Of a stretch of DNA of 64,000 nt, positions 51,054-58,879 are shown piece after piece. Source of the stretch: Mycobacterium sp. 236(2023) (GTDB lineage Bacteria; Actinomycetota; Actinomycetes; Mycobacteriales; Mycobacteriaceae); the NCBI RefSeq assembly GCF_029623955.1, contig NZ_JARSBP010000009.1:124001-188000 (forward strand), written 5' to 3'. Position 1 is the stretch's first letter. Each line of letters starts with the position of its first letter. The notes beneath the pieces are model-generated. The model was given only the letters and a program-made list of their open reading frames with translations, searched no databases and was not told where the DNA came from. The position numbers and the translations under genes are program-made.

Positions 51054-51866
51054 TTACGGGGTTGAGTCTGCCTGACGGTCGACTTCCACGGAGGGCAGCG
51101 TCTCGATCGTGGTGTGTTTGATGCGGTAGCTGGCCCCTTTGAGGGCGATGACGTCGGCGTGGTGCACGATCCGGTCGATCATCGCCGAGGCGATGGTGGC
51201 TTCGCCGAACACCTGTCCCCAACGGGAGAACGGCAGGTTGGAGGTCAATATGATCGACGACTTCTCGTATCGGGTCGACACCAGTTGGAAGAACAGGTTG
51301 GCCGCTTCGGTGTCGAACGGGATGTAGCCGACCTCGTCGATGACGATCAGTCCGTAGCGGGAGATCTTGCGCAGCTCGGCCTCCAGCCGGCCGATGCTGT
51401 GCGCTTCGGCGAGGCGGCTGATCCACCCGGTCGCCGGGGCGAACGCGACCCGGTGTCCGGCTTGGGCGGCAGCGATCGCCAACGCCGTCGCCAGGTGGGT
51501 CTTGCCGGTGCCCGGTGGGCCGAGCAGCACGACGTTGCGGGCCTCGGCGAGCCACCCACCGCCTTCGAGGCGGGCGATCTGGGCGCGGTCCAGGGCGGGT
51601 TGGGCGGTGAAGTCGAAGTCGGTGATCGTCTTGATCGCCGGGAATCCGGCATACCGAATACGTTGTCGTGCTCCGGATTCGGCGCGGGCATTGGATTCCA
51701 CCGCCAACACCGCGGCCAAGTAGTCCTCCAACGACCACGCCGCCGCGCGGCCCTGCTCGGCCAAGCGGGCATAGTGCCCGGCGATCCGCGGCGCCTTCAA
51801 CAATCGAGACTGATGGGCGATCAGCTTGTCAACCTCACCGGGAACCGGGGTCCGTTTGGTGGACAT
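51054..51866 (-). CDS. istB: IS21 helper ATPase IstB
   Basis: A 270-residue AAA+ ATPase. Walker A is LLGPPGTGKTHLA, Walker B LIVIDEVGYIP, sensor region IILTSNLPFSRW, and the N-terminal part ARLAEQGRAAAWSLEDYLAA is the usual IstB helical region. It helps IstA choose target DNA. ATG overlaps the IstA stop by one base (TGATG). Confidence 0.95.
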   Translation of the reverse strand: MSTKRTPVPGEVDKLIAHQSRLLKAPRIAGHYARLAEQGRAAAWSLEDYLAAVLAVESNARAESGARQRIRYAGFPAIKTITDFDFTAQPALDRAQIARLEGGGWLAEARNVVLLGPPGTGKTHLATALAIAAAQAGHRVAFAPATGWISRLAEAHSIGRLEAELRKISRYGLIVIDEVGYIPFDTEAANLFFQLVSTRYEKSSIILTSNLPFSRWGQVFGEATIASAMIDRIVHHADVIALKGASYRIKHTTIETLPSVEVDRQADSTP

Positions 51867-53095
51867 CAGGCGACCTCCCCGGTCCCGAACACCGCGTCAT
51901 AAGCACTCAGATCGGCGACTTCCACGTCGACCTGCAGATGGTGCTCGGGTGATGTTCGTCGGTGCAGATACTGTTGGCGCAGGATCAATGCCGCCGCAAC
52001 GTGTGCCGAATCGGAAGCCAATCCGTGCGCGCCCCAGAGCCTTTCATGATCGGCGACCATCCGGTCACCGCAGTGGGCGCGGACGCGGTCCAGGCCGGCG
52101 GTCACGGTGATCATCCGCCCGATCGCCTCGGGATGCACCGAGTACGCACTCGAGCCGATCGCCGCGTAGTAGTCGCGGCCCAACCGGGTGCTCACAGTGG
52201 TTCCGGTCGCCGGGGCGACCGGCGGCAGCGTGGCCATCGCCGCCCGGTCGGCGATCAGCGCCTCGGCCGGGATCAGCCGGGTGCTGGCGTGGCGGCGCAC
52301 GTTGGCCACCGCGGCCAGCCAGTCGCCGAGTTGGGCATTGAAGTCCGTCGGCGAGCTAAACGTGCGCCCGGGCAGGAACGACGTCCCAAGGTAGCCGTTG
52401 GCCCGCTCCACCACACCCTTGGTTTCGGGGTCATAGGGTCGGGCCTGAATCAATCGGGTGCCCAGCACCCCGCAAAAGCCGGACACCCCTTGGGCGAGGC
52501 GGCCCCGTTGACCGATACCGGACTCGTTGTCCCACAGCAGTGTTCGAGGAATGGCATCGATGTCACCGGAGAGCAGCTGCCACATCCCGGCCAACAGGTC
52601 CCCAGTGATCCGCGACGGCAGCATCACCGCGGCGATGAACCGCGAATACGCCGCGACCATCACCAACACCGGAAACGACCGCAACACCCCAGCATGATCG
52701 GGCACCACCGCACCGGGAAACCACAGGTCGCACTGCACCTGCTCACCGGGCAGATGGATCAACCGGTCACACGGATCGGCTGGGGCGTACTCCGGACGGA
52801 TCCGTGCGACGTTCTCCGCGAACCACGAATGCCCACCGGTCCAGCCCACCCGCTGGGCGATCACCGAGGCCGCCATCGTCGGATACTCCCGCAGCAGCAC
52901 CCGCACCGCCGGCTCCACCGCCAACCACCCAGATGACGCCACCGGCGCTCGTTCATACCGTGGCGGCGACTCCGAATGCACCGCGTTGGCCACGGTGTTG
53001 CGCGCCAGCCCCAGCCGTCGCGCGATCTCAGCCTGCGACAACTTCTCCGACCGATACAGCCGGCGGATCTCGGCCCAGTCCTCCACAGTGATCAC
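51866..53095 (-). CDS. istA: IS21 transposase IstA
   Basis: A 409-residue DDE transposase. N-terminal helix-turn-helix: EIRRLYRSEKLSQAEIARRL, GLARNTVANAVHS. Core: GEQVQCDLWFPGAVV (first Asp), LLWDNESGIGQRG (second Asp) and ETKGVVERANGYLGTSFL (Glu). C-terminal mu-transposase-like beta domain around TTVSTRLGRDYYAAIGSSAY. GTG 53095 is used; GTG 53086 has better ribosome-site spacing. Full length and intact. Confidence 0.93.
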   Translation of the reverse strand: MITVEDWAEIRRLYRSEKLSQAEIARRLGLARNTVANAVHSESPPRYERAPVASSGWLAVEPAVRVLLREYPTMAASVIAQRVGWTGGHSWFAENVARIRPEYAPADPCDRLIHLPGEQVQCDLWFPGAVVPDHAGVLRSFPVLVMVAAYSRFIAAVMLPSRITGDLLAGMWQLLSGDIDAIPRTLLWDNESGIGQRGRLAQGVSGFCGVLGTRLIQARPYDPETKGVVERANGYLGTSFLPGRTFSSPTDFNAQLGDWLAAVANVRRHASTRLIPAEALIADRAAMATLPPVAPATGTTVSTRLGRDYYAAIGSSAYSVHPEAIGRMITVTAGLDRVRAHCGDRMVADHERLWGAHGLASDSAHVAAALILRQQYLHRRTSPEHHLQVDVEVADLSAYDAVFGTGEVA

Positions 53096-53162
53096 TCTCC
53101 AATCAGAAGGGTGCTCACTTTTCGACCGGAAACACCTGCTCACTTTCCGACCGGAACTGACA

Positions 53163-53167
53163 GGCGA
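53163..53167. repeat. 5-bp target-site duplication, right copy (GGCGA)
   Basis: Matches 50991-50995 exactly and abuts the TGACA end of the element. Confidence 0.9.
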
Positions 53168-54056
53168 CGTATTCCCACAGTCGTCCAAGCGATTCGGTCA
53201 GCTCCGCCTTGCTGGCAGCGTCATGCGGGAGCAGGTAGCCCTGCCCTCGCTTCGCGTGCATTAGTGCCGACCGTTCCCTCTGATATATATGCTTGTAGAT
53301 CCACTTCCTGTGGTTCGTCACGTTCGGCGGTGTCAAACTTTCAAGGCTCACCAGCTTGTGCGCCTCCTCCAGCGCAGCAGTGAACCAAGACTCTTCCGTT
53401 TCCCATTTCATCGAATTATGTTGCGCTGCAGCTTTTCTACACTGCCACCACCTCTGATTGGGCGGGGCTGAAGCAACTTGTCGCCGCGGACGGATATCGC
53501 TAAGGAGCGACTCGAACGCGAGGAACAAATTCCGATACGCATCGAACAAGTCATCGGATGTCCGGCACGTCCGCACGAACCGGAACACGTCGTCGGCGAT
53601 CGGAGTGGGCGGCGGAGGTGAGGGGCGCAGGGTCCCGTCTGAATTCCTGACTTCAGCGGTCATGGTTATATCCATGCCAAACCACTGAGTAGCCCGACAT
53701 CTCATGACGACACCACCTTCGGCGGAGTCGGGCCACCACACTAAGCAGTCATCGGACGCGTCGCGGATCGCGCAATCAGCCATGCCCGTAACCGACATGT
53801 AGTCGAGAGAACGGTTCGCTGCGTTCAACGCTTCGGTTAGTGTCGTGCCGAAGTTGGTCGCGGTCGAAGGGCCGCGGACAATTACGAAGCGTTGCTTCGC
53901 GGCCACCGTGGTCAGCCAGCCGTCTAGCAGTACGGAGCATGATCGCCTTGCCGCCTTCCGCAACAAGAACACAGCACCGTGCTGCCATGTGCCTTTCTCG
54001 TCCTGAAGCTGGATCCCTGCATACTCGCCAATTGCCACTCGGCGAGTATGGCCCAC
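53163..54056 (-). pseudogene. 5' part of a HEPN-like gene interrupted by IS21
   Basis: 298 codons up to the insertion point, after which the frame reads 15 codons into the element and stops. The N-terminal half is beta-rich; from about residue 180 it is helical: DLFDAYRNLFLAFESLLSD, ESWFTAALEEAHKLVSLESL, then ERSALMHAKRGQGYLLPHD with R-x4-H, the RNase motif of HEPN domains. Joined to the 144 residues on the far side of the element, the original protein was 442 residues. It follows an XRE gene by four bases, the arrangement of a regulator/HEPN pair as in toxin-antitoxin or phage-defence loci. HEPN assignment is by motif only. Confidence 0.8.
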
Positions 54057-54060
54057 ACTC

Positions 54061-54291
54061 CTAGCCAGACATTGTCATATCTGCGTTGAGCAACTCGCGC
54101 GGATCGATCTCAAGAAAATCCGCAATTCGCTCCAGAGTTTGAAGCGTCAGATTGCGCTCACCGCGCTCTACAGCTCCCATGTAGGTCCGGTGTACACCCA
54201 TGTAGTCGGCAAACGCTTCCTGGCTGTAGCCGCGGTCCAGCCGAATCTGGCGCAGGTTTCGCCCGACGATCCGCTGCAGCTCGCCTTCCAT
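54061..54291 (-). CDS. XRE-family regulator of the HEPN-like operon
   Basis: A 76-residue Cro/CI-type protein: VGRNLRQIRLDRGYSQEAFA, DYMGVHRTYMGAVERGERNL, LQTLERIADFLEIDPRELL. It ends four bases before the HEPN-like gene, so the pair were co-transcribed; it would be the antitoxin or repressor. Palindromic sequence at 54314-54347 lies over its promoter. With the partner gene split it may now act alone, perhaps also on the related site at 56183. Confidence 0.88.
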   Translation of the reverse strand: MEGELQRIVGRNLRQIRLDRGYSQEAFADYMGVHRTYMGAVERGERNLTLQTLERIADFLEIDPRELLNADMTMSG

Positions 54292-54313
54292 AGCGGCGCT
54301 TACGCTTCCGTCC

Positions 54314-54347
54314 CGCTACTTGAACGTCTACATACTTATAAGTAGCG
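54314..54347. promoter_or_regulatory. Palindromic operator-like region before the XRE gene
   Basis: CGCTACTT (54314-54321) and AAGTAGCG (54340-54347) are exact inverted copies; nested at the right is the perfect palindrome TACTTATAAGTA (54333-54344). It starts 23 bases ahead of the XRE start. A 13/14 match to TACTTATAAGTAGC occurs upstream of the GNAT gene at 56183-56196. Confidence 0.65.
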
Positions 54348-54416
54348 TCGGTCAACACCAGCACGCGAAGGGAGGTGTGCATGAGCGGCGGAGAGTAAGA
54401 CCACCAATCTGATCGA

Positions 54417-55556
54417 TCAGGCTGCCTCGCGACGCTCGTCGCGAGGCAGTTCTGAGTCAAGGGTCCACGTGAGCGCGAAGCCGGCCTTAGACATCAGCCA
54501 TCCGGGAACCTCAATGCCGATAACTCGCCCCGGCACCGAACTTGGCATCTGTGAGATGCGCGGCGGCACCAACGCACCAACGGTATCGCTAACGCGCATA
54601 TGAGCGATATCCGTATTTGTGTAGTCGACAGACAGCGAAACATCGCGCGCCGGCTGTGGCGTTTCGAAGAATAGCCGGTGCCCCCACGTCGGTGTCACCG
54701 TCCGGAACACCTGCCGGATGCGAACGGGATTGCCAGACAACGCCTCCGGACCAAGGTGGACCGAGTAGGTCTGACCCGTCTTGCGCGCAGTGCGTCGGAT
54801 CGCTTGCGCCTCGCCATCAACGGTCAGCTCCAACAGCTCATAGAATTCACGGCTGCTGGCGTCCATTCCTGGACGAGGCACCATCATCCACGCGGACGTC
54901 GCCGGTACATCCAGACGCAGATCGTTGTACTCGTCCCGATCGGAGACACAAGCGAACCGGCGGACTGGCCCCGACGGGATGGTGGTGTACTCCCACTCCA
55001 CGACCACATCGAAAAGTGGAGTCCCGCTGACATTTCGCGCGGGCGCGTTCGAAAGCCGCACCCGAACCTCAACGTCGTACCAGCGTTCAGGCGCGCCGAT
55101 TGCTTGGTCGCGGATATCACGATAGATCTCCCGGGCGAACTGCTCATCGCCAAGTCGCAGGCTCATGACGTTTGAGGCGATGTTGTCGAGCAGTTCGGGA
55201 TTTGCAACGCGCTTCAAGTCTTCTGGATGGATAGCGAAGCCTTCAATTACGGCATCACGCATAGCCGGCGCCTGTTCTTTGATGATCGCCCGGAACTGCT
55301 CGACGGTCGCTTCTTCTTGATCCTTGCGAAGGCTGTACTCGAACAAAGTCCCGAGAAGGCCTGCGCCGAAGAGGGTTCCGCCAAGCTCGGCCAACGGAAG
55401 TGCGTGGATCCAACTCCAGAAACCGAGGTCCGTACCAACAAACCAGCCGTTGAGCATGATGAGGAGAATGCCGGACAAGGTGAGGGCTACAGCTAAGAAC
55501 GCCGCTTTAGTCTTACGGAGACGAAATGCTAAAGAGGAGCGGTTCTTTCGCGTCAT
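54417..55556 (-). CDS. Membrane-anchored protein of unknown function
   Basis: 379 residues. Two membrane helices at about 16-38 (AAFLAVALTLSGILLIMLNG) and 47-68 (HALPLAELGGTLFGAGLLGT) are followed by a short helical linker and about 290 cytoplasmic residues. The C-terminal 220 residues look beta-sandwich-like (WYDVEVRVRLSNAPARNVSG, RRFACVSDRDEYNDLRLDVP, TPTWGHRLFFETPQPARDVS). The ATG at 55556 was chosen over a frame extension into the GNAT gene. A stem (54423-54448: TGCCTCGCGA/TCGCGAGGCA) lies in its last codons and a 12-bp palindrome (54409-54420) just after; either may help end transcription. Two-helix sensors of this shape occur near defence effectors. Confidence 0.7.
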   Translation of the reverse strand: MTRKNRSSLAFRLRKTKAAFLAVALTLSGILLIMLNGWFVGTDLGFWSWIHALPLAELGGTLFGAGLLGTLFEYSLRKDQEEATVEQFRAIIKEQAPAMRDAVIEGFAIHPEDLKRVANPELLDNIASNVMSLRLGDEQFAREIYRDIRDQAIGAPERWYDVEVRVRLSNAPARNVSGTPLFDVVVEWEYTTIPSGPVRRFACVSDRDEYNDLRLDVPATSAWMMVPRPGMDASSREFYELLELTVDGEAQAIRRTARKTGQTYSVHLGPEALSGNPVRIRQVFRTVTPTWGHRLFFETPQPARDVSLSVDYTNTDIAHMRVSDTVGALVPPRISQMPSSVPGRVIGIEVPGWLMSKAGFALTWTLDSELPRDERREAA

Positions 55557-55615
55557 GCTTGTGACTATTGTAGCAAAAGACCAGTTCAGTGCATATATCC
55601 AGGAACGGGCGCCCA

Positions 55616-56173
55616 CTATGGACGGACGGGTGACGTCAACGCCAATACATGCATCGCTCGTCTGACGCCGGCATGGAGGTACCGGTCTCGCAACGTCGCC
55701 TCGTGAGCGAACCCGAGCCGCTTGAATAGTTCGAGCGACGGTTCGTTCCCATCAACGATCCACGCCTCCAATCGCGCCAGCCCGAGATAGCCGAAAGCCC
55801 AATCGGTTATGAATTGAACGGCTGTACGCCCATACCCCTGTCGCCGATTGTCTGGTGACCACACACAGACGCCCACTTGGGCCAGACCATTACGCCAATC
55901 AATCGCATGCAGGGAGCACTCAGCGACGAGCGACCCGCCAGAGATCTCAACTACAAAGCTGTATTCGTTGCTCAGCTGCGGACCGGCGGTCGCCGCGACC
56001 TTACGCAGTAATTCGGATGTGCTGCGGGGTCGCCAATAAGGCGGGCCGAATTGAGCAAGCTCCGCCAAGGAGCCCGATCCCGCGACCACTACCGGAATAT
56101 GCTCTTCAGATAAAGCACGGATCGTAGTCAGCGGCGAAACGCCTATGTTCACCGGGGCTGTTCGACTCACCAT
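55616..56173 (-). CDS. GNAT-family N-acetyltransferase (RimJ/RimL-like)
   Basis: A 185-residue acetyltransferase. Motif A is VGVCVWSPDNRRQGYGRTAV (R/Q-x-x-G-x-G/A for CoA pyrophosphate) and motif B ARLEAWIVDGNEPSLELFKR, followed by LGFAHEATLRDRYLHAG, the RimJ/RimL-like ending. It should acetylate an amino group of a small molecule, peptide or protein N-terminus. ATG 56173 is used; no ribosome site is clear, so the message may be nearly leaderless. It is the leftmost member of the AT-rich cluster and could modify or detoxify the product. Confidence 0.82.
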   Translation of the reverse strand: MVSRTAPVNIGVSPLTTIRALSEEHIPVVVAGSGSLAELAQFGPPYWRPRSTSELLRKVAATAGPQLSNEYSFVVEISGGSLVAECSLHAIDWRNGLAQVGVCVWSPDNRRQGYGRTAVQFITDWAFGYLGLARLEAWIVDGNEPSLELFKRLGFAHEATLRDRYLHAGVRRAMHVLALTSPVRP

Positions 56174-56182
56174 ACTGACAAT

Positions 56183-56196
56183 GCTACTTATAAATA
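56183..56196. promoter_or_regulatory. Second copy of the TAyTTATAAGTAGC element, before the GNAT gene
   Basis: On the minus strand this reads TATTTATAAGTAGC, 13 of 14 bases identical to the palindromic site at 54333-54346, and lies 10 bases ahead of the GNAT start. It may be a shared operator or simply similar AT-rich promoters. Confidence 0.45.
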
Positions 56197-56384
56197 GCCG
56201 CAGCCCCAAGCGCCGCGAACGCAGATTGCGTGATCCACGACCAACTTGATCCCATGGCATGAAAGACCCGCGCGCCATTTCGGGAGGCGCGGAGACGGCA
56301 AAAGTATGCCTATTGCAGATGATTTCATATGTTTTGGCTGACGATCGACTGAGCATGCGATATATGCTAATCTATATTTATAGA

Positions 56385-56963
56385 ATGAAGAAGTATGTCA
56401 TGCATAAAACCCAATATGTCCAAGAAACAGCCGAAGGATGCCTACCGACCTGCCTGCTCTTCAGTATGCGTCTACCGCACAGCAAGCAGCATGAGCTCGA
56501 CATTATGACAGTTGGCTTCGCGGCCATACGAGACACTTACACCGCGGCCGTAGTAGCTGGCTTTACGGAACTGTACGAGGCGATTATTGACGTTCACGTT
56601 CAGAATAGGCATTTCGCAAAAGAAATGAACGCTTGGTTAGTCAAATATTCGGGGAACGACAGGATTTGTGCGAGGTACGGAAATATTTCCGCGATGATAA
56701 CTCATAGCGATATTCTTGATGCATCCTTATATGTAGACGCAGGTATCTTGACCCGGAGTTCGATTCACATCCCTCATTTTGTTCACGCCAAATCAGTCAA
56801 TTCTAGACTCGTTTCGGTCATGGACCCATGGACAGGCGCTACTACGCAGTTCACTCGTTCTCATATTTTACGCGCAAGCGAGGCGCTCGCGTCACACTTT
56901 GGATTCGCCCAGATAGCAATCGAAACGCACCCGTTACGAGAAGTGAGAGATGTGGCGTCCTAA
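56385..56963 (+). CDS. C39-like papain-fold cysteine peptidase (single domain)
   Basis: 192 residues with a complete C39-type active site: Q13 and C19 in VQETAEGCLPTCLLFSM (Gln six residues before the Cys, as for the oxyanion hole), H131 in HIPHFVHAKSV and D147 in VSVMDPWTGATTQF (H-16-D spacing). C39 peptidases cut double-glycine-type leaders, usually as part of an ABC exporter; here the domain stands alone with no exporter nearby. It is the only plus-strand gene of the cluster and its end overlaps the radical SAM gene end by 30 bases. Codon use is AT-rich. An ATG at 56400 is also possible. Confidence 0.7.
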   Translation: MKKYVMHKTQYVQETAEGCLPTCLLFSMRLPHSKQHELDIMTVGFAAIRDTYTAAVVAGFTELYEAIIDVHVQNRHFAKEMNAWLVKYSGNDRICARYGNISAMITHSDILDASLYVDAGILTRSSIHIPHFVHAKSVNSRLVSVMDPWTGATTQFTRSHILRASEALASHFGFAQIAIETHPLREVRDVAS

Positions 56964-58241
56964 TTCAATACGGGTAAATCGACTCCAGAGTGCATCGAAT
57001 AAATCGTCCGGGACGCTCGACCAGTTTTGATTATATACAGAATAGTCTTCGAATGCATGCTCTAGCAACTCGTCCCGCCGTAAGAGTTTGTAGTTAGACC
57101 GCTCTGCAAGCAATTGATCCCCCAGAGGCGAGCCTGGGATCGGAAGGAAGCGGAACGCATCAAACATGAGGTCCGGCACGCTTTCAACAAGGTCAACGGT
57201 CGATGTCATCTCCCCGTAAGTCTCTCCTGGCCAGCCAATACCTACCGAGGCTCGGACACTAAACCCTAGACTTCTGCATCGGTCGAGCAGCGCCGGTATC
57301 GGCAACCGAACAGATCCCTTCCCCAACCGTTTTCGAACAACCGACGAGGCAGCCTCAATCCCGACATACAGTGAGCGGAAGCCAGTCCGATACATATCCT
57401 CTAGCAGTCCGGGCTCTTCTAGATCCGGAAGTTGTACGTCGGCCCCGTATCGAAACGGAAAGTCATTCCGCTCATTAACTTGTATGAATGCCTTTAACCG
57501 CGCGCGGCTCCGGTCGAGAAAGCAGTCGTCAACAAAATAGAATCCGCTTGCACCATAGATTGAATTGAAATTTACCAATTGTTCGAATAATTGATCAGCA
57601 GGAACGAACCGGTAGCGGGTCTCCGATTGGTGGTTATTCAAATAGCAGAACGTACATCGCCGAGTGCACCCCCTGGCGGCAGACACATGGACACTTGGTC
57701 GATCGATACCAGGCCAATTTTCTGCTGCACTGATATATTGGCGCACCGGATCCCACCAGGTAGGTATCGCCGTAGCGCCAAAGTTCGCGGCTTCTACGCG
57801 AGGCAGCAGTCCGCGCTCGCGCATGCCCCCAGTGACCCAATTCTTCATTGCATCTTCGCCATCGCCGGCGATAAGCACATCTACCCCGTCCCAAAGCGGA
57901 TGCGTCGGCGTGGGGAAAGCGCTAACTAGCGGTCCCCCTGCTACGATCAGCGACTCGAATTCCCCCGCGCCTATTAGCTGGACGGCGTCCCGAAACCTGC
58001 GCGCAGCCATCCCAAGCTTCGTCGTGAAGCCAACGACATTTGGCGAGAAAGTGCGGAAGAGATCATCAACCGCGGACTTTAATTCAACACCATTCCAATC
58101 GTAAACACCTACGTCGAAACCGGACACCCTGAGTGTATCTGCGACTTCAAGTGCGCCCCATGGCGGAAAATAATATGGATTCTTATCCGTATAGATACCT
58201 GGATGGACTATAGCAATTCTCGGAGCATCGCCGGATATCAT
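56934..58241 (-). CDS. Cobalamin-binding-type radical SAM enzyme
   Basis: 435 residues. The N-terminal 150 have the B12-binding-domain pattern (FPPWGALEVADTLRVSGFDV, VGFTTKLGM, LIVAGGPLVSAFP, VLIAGDGEDAM). The radical SAM core follows with the cluster motif at C192, C196 and C199 (ARGCTRRCTFCYLN), then FVDDCFLD and a GIEAASSVVRKRLGKG stretch, the usual layout of class B methyltransferase-like and related enzymes. Likely chemistry is methylation or another radical change at an unactivated carbon. Its ATG overlaps the stop of the transglutaminase-fold gene (ATGA), so it is made with it. Confidence 0.88.
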   Translation of the reverse strand: MISGDAPRIAIVHPGIYTDKNPYYFPPWGALEVADTLRVSGFDVGVYDWNGVELKSAVDDLFRTFSPNVVGFTTKLGMAARRFRDAVQLIGAGEFESLIVAGGPLVSAFPTPTHPLWDGVDVLIAGDGEDAMKNWVTGGMRERGLLPRVEAANFGATAIPTWWDPVRQYISAAENWPGIDRPSVHVSAARGCTRRCTFCYLNNHQSETRYRFVPADQLFEQLVNFNSIYGASGFYFVDDCFLDRSRARLKAFIQVNERNDFPFRYGADVQLPDLEEPGLLEDMYRTGFRSLYVGIEAASSVVRKRLGKGSVRLPIPALLDRCRSLGFSVRASVGIGWPGETYGEMTSTVDLVESVPDLMFDAFRFLPIPGSPLGDQLLAERSNYKLLRRDELLEHAFEDYSVYNQNWSSVPDDLFDALWSRFTRIELGRHISHFS

Positions 58242-58879
58242 ACTGCACTAAAGTTTTCAGCAAGGGTCCTCCCTGTTGGGAGATGAACCCAGGTCGAAGG
58301 CGGCAGATCAAGGGAGCCCCAGGCTATGCCGGTAACGCCGCTATTGGGAATCGGCGCCAATCGCACGCATTCTATTTTCGGATTATTCTCATGACGATCC
58401 GAGATGAATATCATCTCCGTAGCGTCGAAGGCCAACCACCGATCATCAGGAGCGCGTACGAACAGTATCTCGTGATAGACGTGCGATGGGCCCACAATCC
58501 ACCGCAACTCGCGATTCGCACTCCTCGACCAGATCGCTGTCCACTTCTCCACTTCCGCCGAAGTAACCTTCTGAATCACTTGGCCTGGTAAAACGGTTAA
58601 ACCCTTCGCTTCGAGGGCCTGTCTGCAGAGGGCGGCGAATACTCCGCAATCGATCGTCTCGGTGCCAGGCAGATCACACCAATACACCGGCCACTCTACC
58701 GGACCCCATTCGAATACATCTCGTAGCCAGCTAACTGAATCAGTTATAGTCGATCGTTCGTAAATTCTCGCTCTGGCACTGAACCATAAAAGCATGGAGC
58801 TGCACTCATTGCAGTCTCTATGATGGACTATATGGCTTGGCTCCGGCACTTCAGCGCGTTCCAACTTCACCCTTTCCAA
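58238..58879 (-). CDS. Transglutaminase/papain-fold protein with Cys-His-Asp triad
   Basis: Up to 213 residues. The triad is visible: C78 in TIDCGVFAALCRQALEAKG, H136 in PSHVYHEILFVRA and D152 in RWLAFDAT, the order and spacing of transglutaminase-like cysteine enzymes (also used by lasso-peptide leader proteases). An N-terminal HHRDCNEC gives extra cysteines. It could cut, transfer or amide-bond a peptide. The start is uncertain: TTG 58879, GTG 58870, TTG 58864 or GTG 58849; all overlap or abut the end of the ATP-grasp gene. The end overlaps the radical SAM start (ATGA). Confidence 0.75.
   Translation of the reverse strand: MERVKLERAEVPEPSHIVHHRDCNECSSMLLWFSARARIYERSTITDSVSWLRDVFEWGPVEWPVYWCDLPGTETIDCGVFAALCRQALEAKGLTVLPGQVIQKVTSAEVEKWTAIWSRSANRELRWIVGPSHVYHEILFVRAPDDRWLAFDATEMIFISDRHENNPKIECVRLAPIPNSGVTGIAWGSLDLPPSTWVHLPTGRTLAENFSAV

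Larger units (their letters stand above)
50996..53162 (-). mobile_element. IS21-family insertion sequence (complete, 2167 bp)
   Basis: Ends are inverted: TGTCAGCTCCGGTTG at the left and, read on the other strand, TGTCAGTTCCGGTCG at the right. Inside each end a second copy of a TTCCGGTCGAAAAGTGAGCAG-type word repeats (about 51027-51047 and 53111-53134), the multiple terminal repeats typical of IS21. It carries istA and istB on the minus strand with the istA stop and istB start overlapping, and a 5-bp direct duplication flanks it. Both genes are intact, so it may still be active. It interrupts the HEPN-like gene. Confidence 0.95.

Noticed and set aside
51114..52936. Two long plus-strand frames within the IS21 element
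   Set aside because: They are antisense to istA and istB, both of which have full catalytic motifs.
54409..54448. Stem TGCCTCGCGA/TCGCGAGGCA and nearby palindrome as a definite intrinsic terminator
   Set aside because: No T-run follows the stem on the minus strand and it lies within coding sequence; kept only as a comment on the gene.
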